19,900 nucleotides of DNA from NCBI GenBank assembly GCA_032988165.1, contig JANTQF010000495.1, forward strand, positions 1 through 19,900, in the 5' to 3' direction. Positions 8,924 to 19,186 of this stretch are shown piece after piece. This DNA is from Emmonsiellopsis sp. PD_33. Taxonomy: Eukaryota > Ascomycota > Eurotiomycetes > Onygenales > Ajellomycetaceae. Position 1 is the stretch's first letter. Every line of letters starts with the position of its first letter. A model generated the notes under the pieces. That model was not told where the DNA came from and made no database searches. It saw only the letters and a program-made list of their open reading frames with translations. A program made the translations under genes and the position numbers.

Positions 8924-11464
8924 CAACCCATCCGTGGTTGGGTACTTCCTTGAGCAAGCAATCATCCAGTCCATCGTGGGAATCGGAATTGGCTATCTAG
9001 ACATGAGCGGGCCAATATGACGCTACCTTTTCAAAGACTTCCCTAGAGAATGAGACAAGAAGCACCGGAGGAGGAACTGTGCCACTTGTATGATGATGAG
9101 AAAGGACGGTCTTTTATCTATCAGGCTCCTAGGGCACTGTACCTACACAGTGATCAGGCCAAGCCGGTTTAATTTTGTGGACCCTTTTGGTTCAAGGATT
9201 ACCCAGGGGCATGGTGTGCAGTTGCTGAAGACCCAAACGGAGACTGGGAGAAGATGGAAGACAGGGAATACAGAAAGATGGGCACAACAAAGGGATCAAG
9301 GGGTTCTAGTCTCTGCCCTGCGCACATTTTGCCTAGTGAACAAGAGCCGCACGTCCCTCACAAAACCCTGGTCAGCTTCCAGAGCATTGGTTTAACACAG
9401 CAGATACAACGAACAAATCACACCTCTGTTTTCCAATAGCCAAGGCCGGGCCACAGACTGCAAAATTATAGCCTCGTGGAACAGGCACAAGCGGAAACCA
9501 GGCTACACTGGTGAATAATGATGAGCAGACTACTATCAGCATGTGCATGCAGAGCAACAAGCAGCTGAAGTATTTCATAGCTATCGGAGAGCATACAAGT
9601 TCCCAAAGGAGAGACTTTTTATCAAAACCGAGTCGGCAATATTAGTTCATGTTCATCTCAGCAAAAGCCTCATAGGACGGACAGGTCAACAAGTCCATCC
9701 ACACCGCACTGCTAAAGGGCGAAATGTTCATCACCCATCATGAGATTACGAAGAAAGGCACCGGCACGATCATACAGGGATGCAAGGTCTTCTCTGAGCG
9801 ACGGAGAAATTGTATATGCCCTCGAAGTACCAAGGCGATCCTCTCTATACCTTATAATGGCCCGCCTCCCTGCTATTCAGGGATGCTGACGCAAGGTCGC
9901 CAATGGTTATAAGGAAGTTGTCCGTGAAATTCGTCAATCCGGAATCACGCGCAGTCTCAGTTCATTATGTGAGTTGGTAACTTGGTCCTCGCGTGTTCCG
10001 AGCGGTCAGTAATCAGAATATCGGAATATCGGAATACGCAATGCAACGGAGCTGACGGTACGATAGTCGAGATCCGAACATGACATTAAAAGCCACGGCG
10101 CGGCCAGCTAAGCTGTGCGGAACGATAACCTCGCCCCTGAAAATGTTGAGATAGATCTGTAGGATTATGACAAGCATACATGGTCGAACCCCTACCCCTC
10201 CCCAACCCCCTCAAAAGCTTTATTTCAAGATTTTTTTTCTATTTTTTTTTAAATGACAGACAGGTTGATCATCGCAGGGGCGGTGGCCGCCATAGCGGGC
10301 GGGGTGGGGAGCGTGGGGGTCTGCGTACTTCTGTCGCATTTCCTTCGCTGTGGTTGGCATTGGAACCTTCTTCCTGAGGTTATTTGCCAAGTTACCCCTG
10401 GACGCAAGGATATCTTTCTTTGAGACCATTGGGCCTGACCGGTATGTTTAGCTTCTCAACTCGATGCTTCCAAGGTTACAATGCTCAGTTCAATGACAAG
10501 AACTCCTGACAGCCTTCCTCGATAATCTACCCCAAGAAGGAAAGCAAACCTAATACCCTTTATCGCAACGTGCAGAGACGATGATATTCTTTTTACCCTC
10601 TCCCACTTTAACCATCATTCAATTGCAAATCAGATTCTGTCATCACTCCATCGGCCACTACGCTGAATGTTATTTGACACCTGACGACGTTAGCCCACAG
10701 CTTGGAGAAGTGGTAGCTGGAGTCTGCACTTTTACGCAGTGCTGGTGACCAGTATCCAGCTGGGGACCCTAATAGAGCAAAGATAAATATCTCCATCAAG
10801 TGCAGAACACCCCCTATGACCTTTTTACTCTCTCTCTCAGCATTCCCAATCAGCAATTCTTATCTCTTGTGAGTCCCTCAGTGAAAGCCCACTTCCATGT
10901 TAGTTCATTCTTATTAACATCTTTATTAGTGCAAGCATGGGTTGCCCTAGATGTAACCCCTTCTCCTCTTCCTAATCTGGAAGATCTTATTAATGATATG
11001 TTATCTCATATAACTTGGTCCAGTGATAGAAACTCTCAGAGCAATCCGTCTTCTCTCATCTTTATATATCAAAGTCACTAAAGCTTTTCGTCCTTCCGAG
11101 CCGTTGTTATTCCCCTTGCCACTGAGGAGGTGCGGTACACCTTAGGTGACCTGCACCTATTCTCATTGGCCAGAATATGTGATATTTCATCATGGTTCAC
11201 CCCCCAGCTCTTGGTGCATGCCACCTTCATTCTGGGAAGGTGATTTTTACCAAGGCCTGCTGCCCTAAAGTCATTGAGTTGCTTTCCAACAATTGCTAGT
11301 ATGAGATTGCATTGGCTAACAGCAAAAACTATCTCATCCATCACCACATGGTGGACCATATAGATGAGCATTGCCATTTCAAAATCATCATTGTTGATGG
11401 CTTGACAGGTAACACAGTTCAGGAAATCCACCATCGCTTCTCCCTCAGGTCCTATCTCCACCCT
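8924..11464. other. Gene-free accessory DNA, probably old transposon remains
   Basis: About 2.5 kb with only short open frames in all directions. A 56-codon ATG frame at 10253-10423 would encode a small peptide with one hydrophobic segment. A minus-strand ATG frame of 133 codons (11078-11479) is uninterrupted but unrecognised. Short direct repeats of GAATATCGGAATATCGGAATA lie near 10017-10036. Some of this may be the rest of the gypsy element or the upstream part of the first GIY-YIG relic, but I found no motif to prove it. Confidence 0.4.
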
Positions 11465-12517
11465 ATGCCAAAGGGTCAATTTGCATGGATCTCCGACCTT
11501 CTGTCCTCAACAGATCTTAGGCTTATTGAGTTCTTCTCGCCGCAGTCCGACGGAACATTTACCCCGATCCGAGCTGAAGCCATCATCATAGACCCTTTTA
11601 ATGTGTACTATGCCTATGTTGATCCATCTATTCTTGTTATGCTTGCTTGGATTGGAAATTCTTTACATTCTTGCAAGCTCAAAGCATGGACTGCCCAAGA
11701 ACTAGAAAAGCTCAACTAGGGGGGGTTATACACTACAATCAATCAGCTCTATTGAGTTACGGATACCAGAGAGATTCCTGAAACAGATGTTGTGGGCTGT
11801 GGTTTCACCCAATTCCGCCTCCAACCAGGCGAGGCTTCCAACGTCAAGGGGGTTATGAAATGGTTGGGAACTACAAAACCATTAGCGTTGGTATAGTGGG
11901 TGTCTGCTGGACTGCTATGTTTATGGCCAAGTTTCTTCGAACGCGTCACAGAAACCTTTCAGTCCGTCGAGCTAAACCTACCCTGTCAACGCATGGGGCG
12001 TATACGCCATTTGTTTGGAGAAGGCAGGCCATCGTCCTCTTCTCTATATCGGATCTGCTACCTCGATTGGGACGCCCACGTACTTCGGATTCCAGTTACA
12101 CTTGAATAATTACGACGACGAGGTTCTACTCCCAATCCACGTCAAGGCCTCACTTGAAGACGGTTTCACGATCACGCACAAAGGAATTCTATGTTCAACG
12201 TCCCGCCCTCCCACCAGACTGACTTTTCTCACTCGCCTCCTCTGCCTTCTTATCGAAACGTCGTTGTCATATATGTTTTGGGGGATGAAGGCCAAGAAGG
12301 GCCTGCCGATATACATTTACGTGCATTCCATGTGCTACAAGTACAGATAGACTCGATCGACGCAGTTCAACCCTCGCACGGTGTGAGATGTTACCCAATG
12401 GGACAAGCAGGACAGGAGATGGACGCAGACCATCTAGATGTCATAGAGAACGAGATCGCTGAGCATCCAGTCCGTGCGAGTGTAGACTTCCCTCGCCTTA
12501 CGCCAGAGGAGGAGTAG
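11465..12517 (+). pseudogene. Relic of a GIY-YIG nuclease-like gene (copy 1)
   Basis: Coding sequence is spread over several frames. The diagnostic part is about 11991-12314: AWGVYAICLEKAG, PLLYIGSATS, DDEVLLPIHVKASLEDGF, ITHKGILC and LLIETSLSYMFW. GVY (11997-12005) and YIG (12045-12053) are spaced as in the GIY-YIG core, and the Glu in LLIET may be the metal-binding residue. The catalytic arginine expected soon after YIG is absent. Upstream in another frame, 11465-11719 reads as protein (WISDLLSSTDLRLIEFFS; RAEAIIIDPFNVYYAYVD) and ends at a TAG. A further piece, FFERVTETFQSVELNLP, lies in yet another frame just before the GIY core. Downstream a third frame runs to TAG at 12515-12517 with EMDADHLDVIENEIAEHP. 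I infer one former gene of roughly 330 codons, broken by at least two frameshifts plus stops. Confidence 0.6.
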
Positions 12518-12752
12518 ATGCTCATATATCTCACGGCCAATGTTCCTGATCTTTTCAGGCATCCCGATAGACCGAGTTGCAGAACTTTCTTCTGTTAGCC
12601 AGGAACAGGAACCCACATGGTCAGACTTCAACTATGATCGGGGAATTGCAAGGACCGGCCATAAGGGTAAAGGTGGTGGGTGTATCCATGAAATGCTTCA
12701 TTACATTTCATGTTAAAATGCCACCTACTCCTCCCCCCTCACAACAAGTCAT

Positions 12753-14195
12753 ATGGATCCTTCTACTTGCGTGCCTTACAGTGGATTTTTGACCAAGGAT
12801 CTCTCTAACTCTCCCTACATTCTCGACTCGGGCAAAGTTAGCCCAACAGGCCTTGGAGGGTTTGACGCAAGCGAGCGACCAAACTCCAGTATGGCTGGTT
12901 ACGAAAGAGGAAGGCCTAAAATCCAAAGAAACTTGAAGGCAACAGAAACTCGCATTGTTCTCCAGAGAAAGGCTCAGAGAATGTGTCTGTCCATACAATC
13001 AGTAAAGGCACTAATAAGAGGGTTGATCCATCAATACCTAAAGGGAAACCTAACCACAACAGTTGCATCATGTTTTGATGATAATATGATGGCACTGTTT
13101 AATGCAACTGAATGGCCCACACTACAACAGCTCATGGACTCTCTTCTGTTAATGCTGCCAGTCCATGACTAAAGGGGTATAGGAATCTATGGTCTTTTCA
13201 GCATTGGTACTGATAGTACAAAAATACAATGGCACTCTTTCAGTCAGTGGAATGGCCTACACTACCCCAGCTTCTGGACCCGCCCCTGCTGATGTCAGCA
13301 GTTTGTGGGACAAGACTTACTGGAATATACACTCTCTTTGGCAGTGGTACTAATCCTACCAATGGGCAAACAGTGCATGCCACTTATGTGGGTGCAAGTA
13401 CAGATGTCCGCACACGGATTTCCTGGCATCTTTAAAATATCCAGGATGGCAATAGAGATCTACCCTGCTATAGGGTATTTAGTGATAGGAGATATGGCTG
13501 GAAGATTGAACCCTGAGTTATACTTACCTTTCCCAATGGAATTTTACTCCCAATGCTTTTTCTCATGGAGACCATCTGCATGATTCTCCTTGGGTCACTT
13601 GTATTGAGAGCCTCAAAAGGGGTGTCCCACTCTCCTGGAACAGTACTCCTTCTCTCCACCCTCCTTACAAAGCTTGGAGTCCCATCCCAACCAATGGTAA
13701 TACCATTGAACTGAGCCATTTCTGTGTTCTATAATGTTAGTCATTGCCTGTGGCTAATAACAAAAGAAAAGCCAAAGACCTGTGAGGGCTGTGATTCTAC
13801 AAAGACTTTACATTAATTTCCCAGATATGGTCAATGGCTATGTTCACCATGCAAGTGGAAAGCATGGTGGGAACTACTCCCATGAGACAATTTTCTATAT
13901 ACAACACCATGCAATATGTGTGGGGATTTCATATAAGGATAGTTCCCAAATTGGGGCCGCTCAACTGAGGGAGAGCTAACTACGAGTATTTTGTCAACTG
14001 TGTTTGCAAGTCTACTCTCGGTTTATTGCCAGAAAGGAAAAGAAGGAAGAGAATCAATGCAAATGCCCAGGGTGTGATATCTATGATAATTCCATATCAC
14101 ATCATCTCGTCCATATTTGCTATACATCATCCTGGGAGAAGTGGGAGAGAGAAACGACAATAATTTTATTTCTAAGACTGGGCGGCATGTTTTGA
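12753..14195 (+). pseudogene. Relic of a second GIY-YIG gene with Cys4 zinc-finger tail (copy 2)
   Basis: A 139-codon ATG frame (12753-13172) leads into a first GIY motif, then the frame 13229-13438 carries the clear core: WPTLPQLLDPP, TGIYTLFGSGT (GIY at 13322-13330), HATYVGASTDVRTRISWHL (YVG at 13385-13393, with the expected Arg). A frame change at about 13435 leads to NIQDGNRDLPCYRVFSDRRY, a TGA, and FPNGILLPMLFLMETICMI, whose Glu fits the conserved acidic residue. A neighbouring frame continues SWNSTPSLHPPYKAWSPIP to TAA near 13732. At 13781-13852 a C-x2-C-x16-C-x2-C motif (CEGCDSTKT..., YGQWLCSPCKW) with one TAA inside resembles GATA-type fingers. A weaker partial copy follows at 14064. 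It is divergent from copy 1 and clearly non-functional. Confidence 0.6.
13089..13368 (+). repeat. Tandem 140-bp duplication over the GIY motif
   Basis: The segment from ATGGCACTG at 13089 and that from ATGGCACTC at 13229 are diverged copies with a 140-base period. Their translations run in parallel: MALFNATEWPTLQQLMD against MALFQSVEWPTLPQLLD, then GIYGLFSIGTDST (GIY 13182-13190) against GIYTLFGSGTNPT (GIY 13322-13330). The second unit alone continues into YVG. The divergence suggests an old duplication. Confidence 0.7.
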
Positions 14196-14199
14196 TTAA

Positions 14200-15513
14200 C
14201 GAATGAGGCGGACAGTAATAAATTCAGTTTAAACACTTAGTTGCAGGTTCTATCCTTCTAGCGAACATTCTAACTTGCATGGGAATTTATGGGGGATTTT
14301 GTAATAATATCAATAGGAAGAAATAAATGCCATTTCATCCTAATCGCAGTTATATTTCTATCTTAATTGAATTTTTTTTAACTCCCTAGATAAACCCCTA
14401 CCAGATATAGAATCTATACTATGCACATCGGCTCCTTCACCCCCTTTCCGATATGTCCCTTATTCTTGCTACCGCAATTATCCACACCAAAATACCATCA
14501 GATTATTTATAGAATCTAATGAGATCAAAATGGAGGAAACCCGATCCGATGGCAAACACAATCCAATCCGCAGGGGAGTTTTTTTCATGGAACCATACTA
14601 TCCATACCCCTGCATTCCCCCGCATTCTCCGTTGGTGGTGCAGCGACATGCCATCTAAATCACCCGTACCCGTATCATATCTAAGACCTGTTTTATGAAT
14701 TCTTATAGCCTAAATAAATCCATTTCATCCCTCGGTTGCCGTTTGGACGAGTTAGCACGGAGCTGGATAGAGAGTTACCTCATGGCTCCGGTCTTCGGGC
14801 CGATATATTTATTTAAATCACTTCCCACCCCGCCTCAGACAAGCATGTCCGAATGATCCATTGAGGGCGGCAGGTTCATTAATCATGCTAAAGAGGTAAG
14901 CATTAGATACCTTTCGTCTCGAATAAAGTATACTCTATGCCGTGCTATGTAACTTCGCCAGGACACTGTAGAAGACAACCCAAGGTTCCAATCGAAAGCC
15001 CAGGAGCCGGGGAATTTGGAATGAACTCCTGATTGGGATTTATAGACCCTGCAGTCACGAGGTAAATGTTTTTCAGCCCGCGTGGGCTGGCTGCATAGGC
15101 CCTGGCCTGAGCTTCATTTCAACTAATCAACTATTTTTAGTCATGGACCGGACCGTCTCTTCCCCTCGTCAAGTAGTACGTATCCTGGATATGGATCCTG
15201 CAGATACGATGCGCCCCAAGAATGCGGGGAACTCCTTCACGAGATAACCAGACAACTCCGTAATACTGCGGACCGTCCCCGGTGGTCAGTAGGGAACGAG
15301 ATATGACATATATAAAGCCTGGGTGAGCTGCCCTGACGACAATCTTTCCTGTTCGCAGTAAATGATAAACGAGATCTTTCATCCTGCAGATCAATAAAGA
15401 CCCGGGCAATCATATCCTGTCCCCATTTCGAGGTTCCACATCGAGGAACATTGGAAAGATCCCTAGCTATCCGTTCCCCGTCCGTCCCGTTGGGTATTTC
15501 ATCCTAGTCCATA
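14200..15513. other. AT-rich gene-poor region
   Basis: Stop-rich sequence with T/A runs (for example near 14370). No gene supported. One minus-strand frame of 90 codons (15137-15409) has no recognisable motif. A TATATAAAG sequence near 15308-15316, about 200 bases before the proposed start of the next gene, could be its TATA element. Confidence 0.5.
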
Positions 15514-16028
15514 ATGTTCTCGAAACTCACAAAGGTACGTATTAATCCGCAGAGAGGCATTTAAATCGTGGGTCCTGCGCTGTGAAATCGCGCCAGGATA
15601 ACCTCCTCCGTCCATACATAATGGAACAAACCAGCACTAACGGGACAACTCAGCTTTCCCTCCTGAGTCTCTTAACAATCACTCTCACCCTCACCACCTC
15701 CACAGCCGCCCAAGACCCCGGCATCGCCTTTGAGACTTACTCCGACAACGACTGTAGCGGGGCAGTTGTTAACGCCAAAATACGCAGCATTGACGGCTGC
15801 ACCAACATCGAAGCGCTCCCCTGGTCCTCATACAGTGTCAAGTTGGATGGGGATAGTGCTGAACTAGAGTGTGGGGAGAGTGAACAGCTCATATTGTTGA
15901 TTTTCGATCAGGCCGGTTGTGAGGGGCGGTTTGTCGAACAGGGGGTACCGACAGCTGAGGGCGCGTGCCAGAATGTTGCGAATCCATCGGTGCTTGCGGC
16001 GAGTCTGAGGGCAACTTGCAAGGGATAG
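15514..16028 (+). CDS. Small secreted six-cysteine protein, family unknown
   Basis: I propose two exons, 15514-15534 (21 nt) and 15654-16028, giving 131 residues. The intron has a GTACGT donor, a CACTAAC branch site and an ACTCAG acceptor, and joins MFSKLTK to LSLLSLLTITLTLTTSTAAQ. That makes a textbook signal peptide with a basic n-region. The alternative is an unspliced start at ATG 15621 (135 residues), whose N-terminus MEQTSTNGTTQ lacks basic residues. The mature part begins near DPGIAFETYSDNDCSG and has six cysteines: DNDCSG, DGCTN, LECGE, AGCEG, GACQN and ATCKG. That pattern suggests three disulfides in an extracellular protein. I do not recognise the family and assign no function. Confidence 0.75.
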
Positions 16029-16790
16029 GAGAGGGGGAAGAAAGGGGGATGGTGCTGCTTATCCCCGCCCCGACAACGATATAGATAGTAAATGGAATAA
16101 ATCCGGGGGTTTGCTCAAGGGATAGCTTATGTCCTTCTTGGCCAAATAGGACGGAGGTGCACAAAGATAGCTTTTCAAAGAATGGATGCACACGATGACA
16201 TTGATAATTATTCAATCTCCTTGTATTGCCCGGGTTGAATAAACTGGCTTGCAAGTAGCAACGAGCTACTGACAGGGGGTTTGTGAGATAAGAGTCTCTG
16301 AGCTTTCAAGGGGAAGAGCACTAAAACACAAGAGGGCTTTGAGACCATCAGTATGCAAAGGCAGATCGCATATAACATAGTTGAAAATGAGCTCAGAGGG
16401 CCACTTTTGGCTCATACTTTTATGACATAAATCTAGTATCTCTGTTAGTTATTATGGACCTCAACTGAATGGAACTCACTCATCCCTGCTGCGGATAGCA
16501 CTGTTTTAGTATTACTATAACCCTGTGTCGTTGAAGAGTCTTTGAATTGCTGTAATCCTGCTGATCCAGGACTATGTTCTGGTGAAGTGAGGCAGAAGGC
16601 GGTGATGTCGTGCTGTGCTGACTAATCGACGACGGCATTTTAACCTCGAAGTCTCGCGGGGAAGTTCAACAATACTCCAATTTGCAGTCCATTGTGCCTC
16701 AGTTTCTATCGACAGAGTGACACAACCTACATACGCCAGGCAGGTCTGCGTTTCCAGCGAAGTCCGGCCGGTTATGCTGTGATAGACCCA
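16029..16790. other. Intergenic, no gene seen
   Basis: 3' flank of the secreted-protein gene and the presumed promoter and leader of the scramblase gene. No supported coding frame. The in-frame sequence before ATG 16791 is open back to about 16692 but contains no ATG, so an upstream non-contiguous first exon for the scramblase cannot be excluded. Confidence 0.5.
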
Positions 16791-18624
16791 ATGTGGTGTG
16801 CTCGACTAAAGCTATCCATACCCGCCCCCTCCGTGGGGGCGAGGGCAGCTTCAACAGGTCCTTGGGCAAAGAAAGTCAAAGAGTATCAGCTCAGGGCGAA
16901 ATCCCGCCAACAGAATACACCTCCTCGTTCTTCTCCGCCGCCAGAAGGCCAACCAACTCCAGACACGGCGTCCCAACCCCCCGGCGCTACCAACGAGGAG
17001 AACCTTGCTACGGCACTGCGGAATACCAATCCCCAAGATAACAGCCTTCTCGCACCCGTTCACATCCCGGAGGATCCTAATGCGGTTCTTAAAGAACGGC
17101 ATCCTGCGGCGGGCCTATTGGCAAACTCGGGATTGGTCGTGCAGAGACAGCTGGAGATGATGAATGTTTTGCTGTGAGTGTGCCCCTATATATATTTGTA
17201 TGATGGCTTCATGCTTACTCTATGTAGTGACTTCGAGCAGGCAAACAGGTATACGATCTTTGATGCCCAGGGAAATCATGCAGGCTATATGGCGGAGCAG
17301 GAGAAGGGCATGGGCGGTACGATAGCACGCCAAACATTTCGAACACATCGATCCTTCATCACCCATGTATTTGACAAACATCAGAATGAAGTCTTGCGGG
17401 TATGGAGTTCTACATTAATACTATCCGGAAATATGACTGATATATTTTTAGTTTCACCGCCCCTTCTCGTGGATCAATTCCCAAATCCGTGTTTATGATC
17501 CCCTAGACCCAGCCTCCATCTCACATTCCTCATCCACCGCAGTTCAAACTTCATCTGCCACATCTCTAGTCGCAGCCGGTGCGGGCGGTTCAGCCAAAAT
17601 ATCCTCTCTCGACCTTGCCGATATGCGCGTAGTTGGCGAAGCGCAGTCCACGTGGGCCCCGTTAAGAAGGAAATACAACCTATATCTCTTCCACCCCAAC
17701 CCAACCGAAGAAACGAATCTCGGCACGAAAAACCTCCCCTTATCAAAAACGGATCTTTCCCAATCGCAGCAATTACAAGTTGCAGGCACTTCTCCAGAAC
17801 AAATGTCCGGTCACTTCGGCCAATTTGCCTACGTCGACGAACCCTTCCTGTCATGGGATTTCTCACTTCGTTCAGCAGATTCACGCCTAGTTGGATCCGT
17901 GAATCGCAACTTTGCCGGGCTTGGTCGGGAGCTGTTCACAGATACTGGCGTCTACGCGCTTCGGATGGACTCTGCTGCCCTAGCGGAGGAACAAGCAAAG
18001 AGAGATAACGTCTCCAAATCACACACAGATGCCCACCCTCTGTATGACCCTAATGATAAGACTGGCATGACATTAGACCAGCGGGCAGTGATGCTGGCTA
18101 CTGCCGTCACTGTTGATTTTGACTATTTCAGCCGAAGTGGCGGAGGCTTTCCCATATTTTTCCCCGGATTGTGGGGTGGAGGTGCGGAGGGGGCCGCGGG
18201 TGGAGCTGCAGGTGGTGCCGCAGGTGGCGCTGCCGGTGGAGCTGCCGGTGGTGCTGCCGGTGGTGCTGCCGGTGGTGTTATCGAAGGTGTTGCCGGTGGC
18301 GCGGTTGCGGAAACTGCAGCCGGAGCCGTTGGAAGTGGTGTTGTTGGTGCGGGAGCAATGGCTGGCGCTGAAGCTATGCGGCGGGGAGCTGCTAGTGGCG
18401 ACCAACCCCAATCCCAATGGCCCGAGGCTTCGCAGCCACCGGAACAATGGCCACAAGAACAGACTGGCTCAAATGAAGAGGTCTGGGGACAAGGGCAAGA
18501 TCCCTGGAGTGGACAGAGCGGAGCGGGCGGCGGAAGCCCTACCCAAGGCGGGGGAACTGGAGGAGCTGAAGGTAGTGGCGAAGAAGGCTCGGTAATTGAA
18601 ACTATCCTTGATTGGTTTGAGTAG
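16791..18624 (+). CDS. Phospholipid scramblase family protein, Aim25-like
   Basis: Three exons, 16791-17173, 17228-17399 and 17452-18624, give 575 residues; introns have GTGAGT and GTATGG donors. The N-terminus is Arg/Lys/Ser-rich without acids, consistent with mitochondrial targeting as for yeast Aim25. After a Pro/Gln-rich linker the scramblase domain starts near residue 105: PEDPNAVLKERHPAAGLLAN, SGLVVQRQLEMMNVLLDFEQ, ANRYTIFDAQGNHAGYMAEQ, FDKHQNEVLR-FHRPFSWINS, then VVGEAQSTWAPLRRKYNLYL. The barrel continues through FLSWDFSLRSADSRLVGSVNRN and LDQRAVMLATAVTVDFDYFSR to a short hydrophobic GGGFPIFFPGLWGGG. A Gly-Ala repeat follows (about 430-462) and then a Gln/Gly/Pro/Trp-rich tail ending ILDWFE. 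The family is associated with membrane lipid movement, but activity of fungal members is unproven. The start is uncertain: its ATG context is mediocre and no upstream in-frame ATG exists. Confidence 0.88.
18184..18282 (+). repeat. Coding minisatellite, GGAA repeat
   Basis: Tandem 12-base units near GGTGGAGCTGCA or GGTGGTGCTGCC encode about seven GGAA units in the scramblase tail. Third-position variation between units shows that the array is not newly expanded and keeps the reading frame. Confidence 0.85.
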
Positions 18625-19186
18625 TATTGATGGCGCGGGGTTGACGCCTGTACGATATACCTCTTAGGAGTTTGTGTTTTGGGTTTGTTCTTCGGAGGAA
18701 TTGGATTGGCGATTCACTGGGCAAAATAATTAGTTGACTATCTAGAGCAAAAGTGCAGAGATGTAGTTACTGTTACTATATATACAAATTGTGGTTAAAT
18801 GGAAGAATTTACCATATTATTTAACCACTTGTTCAATTTCCCCATGAATTTACCTCCCTGGCGTTGGTTTGATATTGAATAACCCCAACCACCCCCTATC
18901 ATGACGTTTTGCCGTTTTTAGTAACTCCGAAACTTCGCCGCATCTCCCCAACTCTCCGTCCGCATCAACCCTCCCCGCCAAACAACAACAAACGCCATTT
19001 CTCTCCACCACACTACCCGCAGAATCTCAATACAACCCCTCCTCACCACCCAGCCTATCCTCGCCCATCCACCCCCCGAAACCACGCCTACACACACGAC
19101 ACAGCCAACCCAACTTAATCCCGCCTCCCCGCACCACAAGCACAACCACCAACCACCAACGCACCAAGCCCACCAACAAACACACC
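18625..19186. promoter_or_regulatory. Scramblase 3' flank and UBC7 promoter/leader
   Basis: The first 250 bases are AT-rich flank. From about 18950 to the UBC7 ATG the plus strand is strongly C/A-rich and nearly free of G, typical of the transcription start and leader of fungal housekeeping genes. No other gene seen. Confidence 0.5.

Noticed and set aside
10253..10423. 56-codon frame encoding a small peptide with one hydrophobic segment
   Set aside because: Too short and isolated; the GC-rich stretch is also open on the minus strand, so the hydrophobic segment may simply reflect composition.
15137..15409. 90-codon minus-strand frame
   Set aside because: No recognisable motif and no promoter or intron context supporting a gene.
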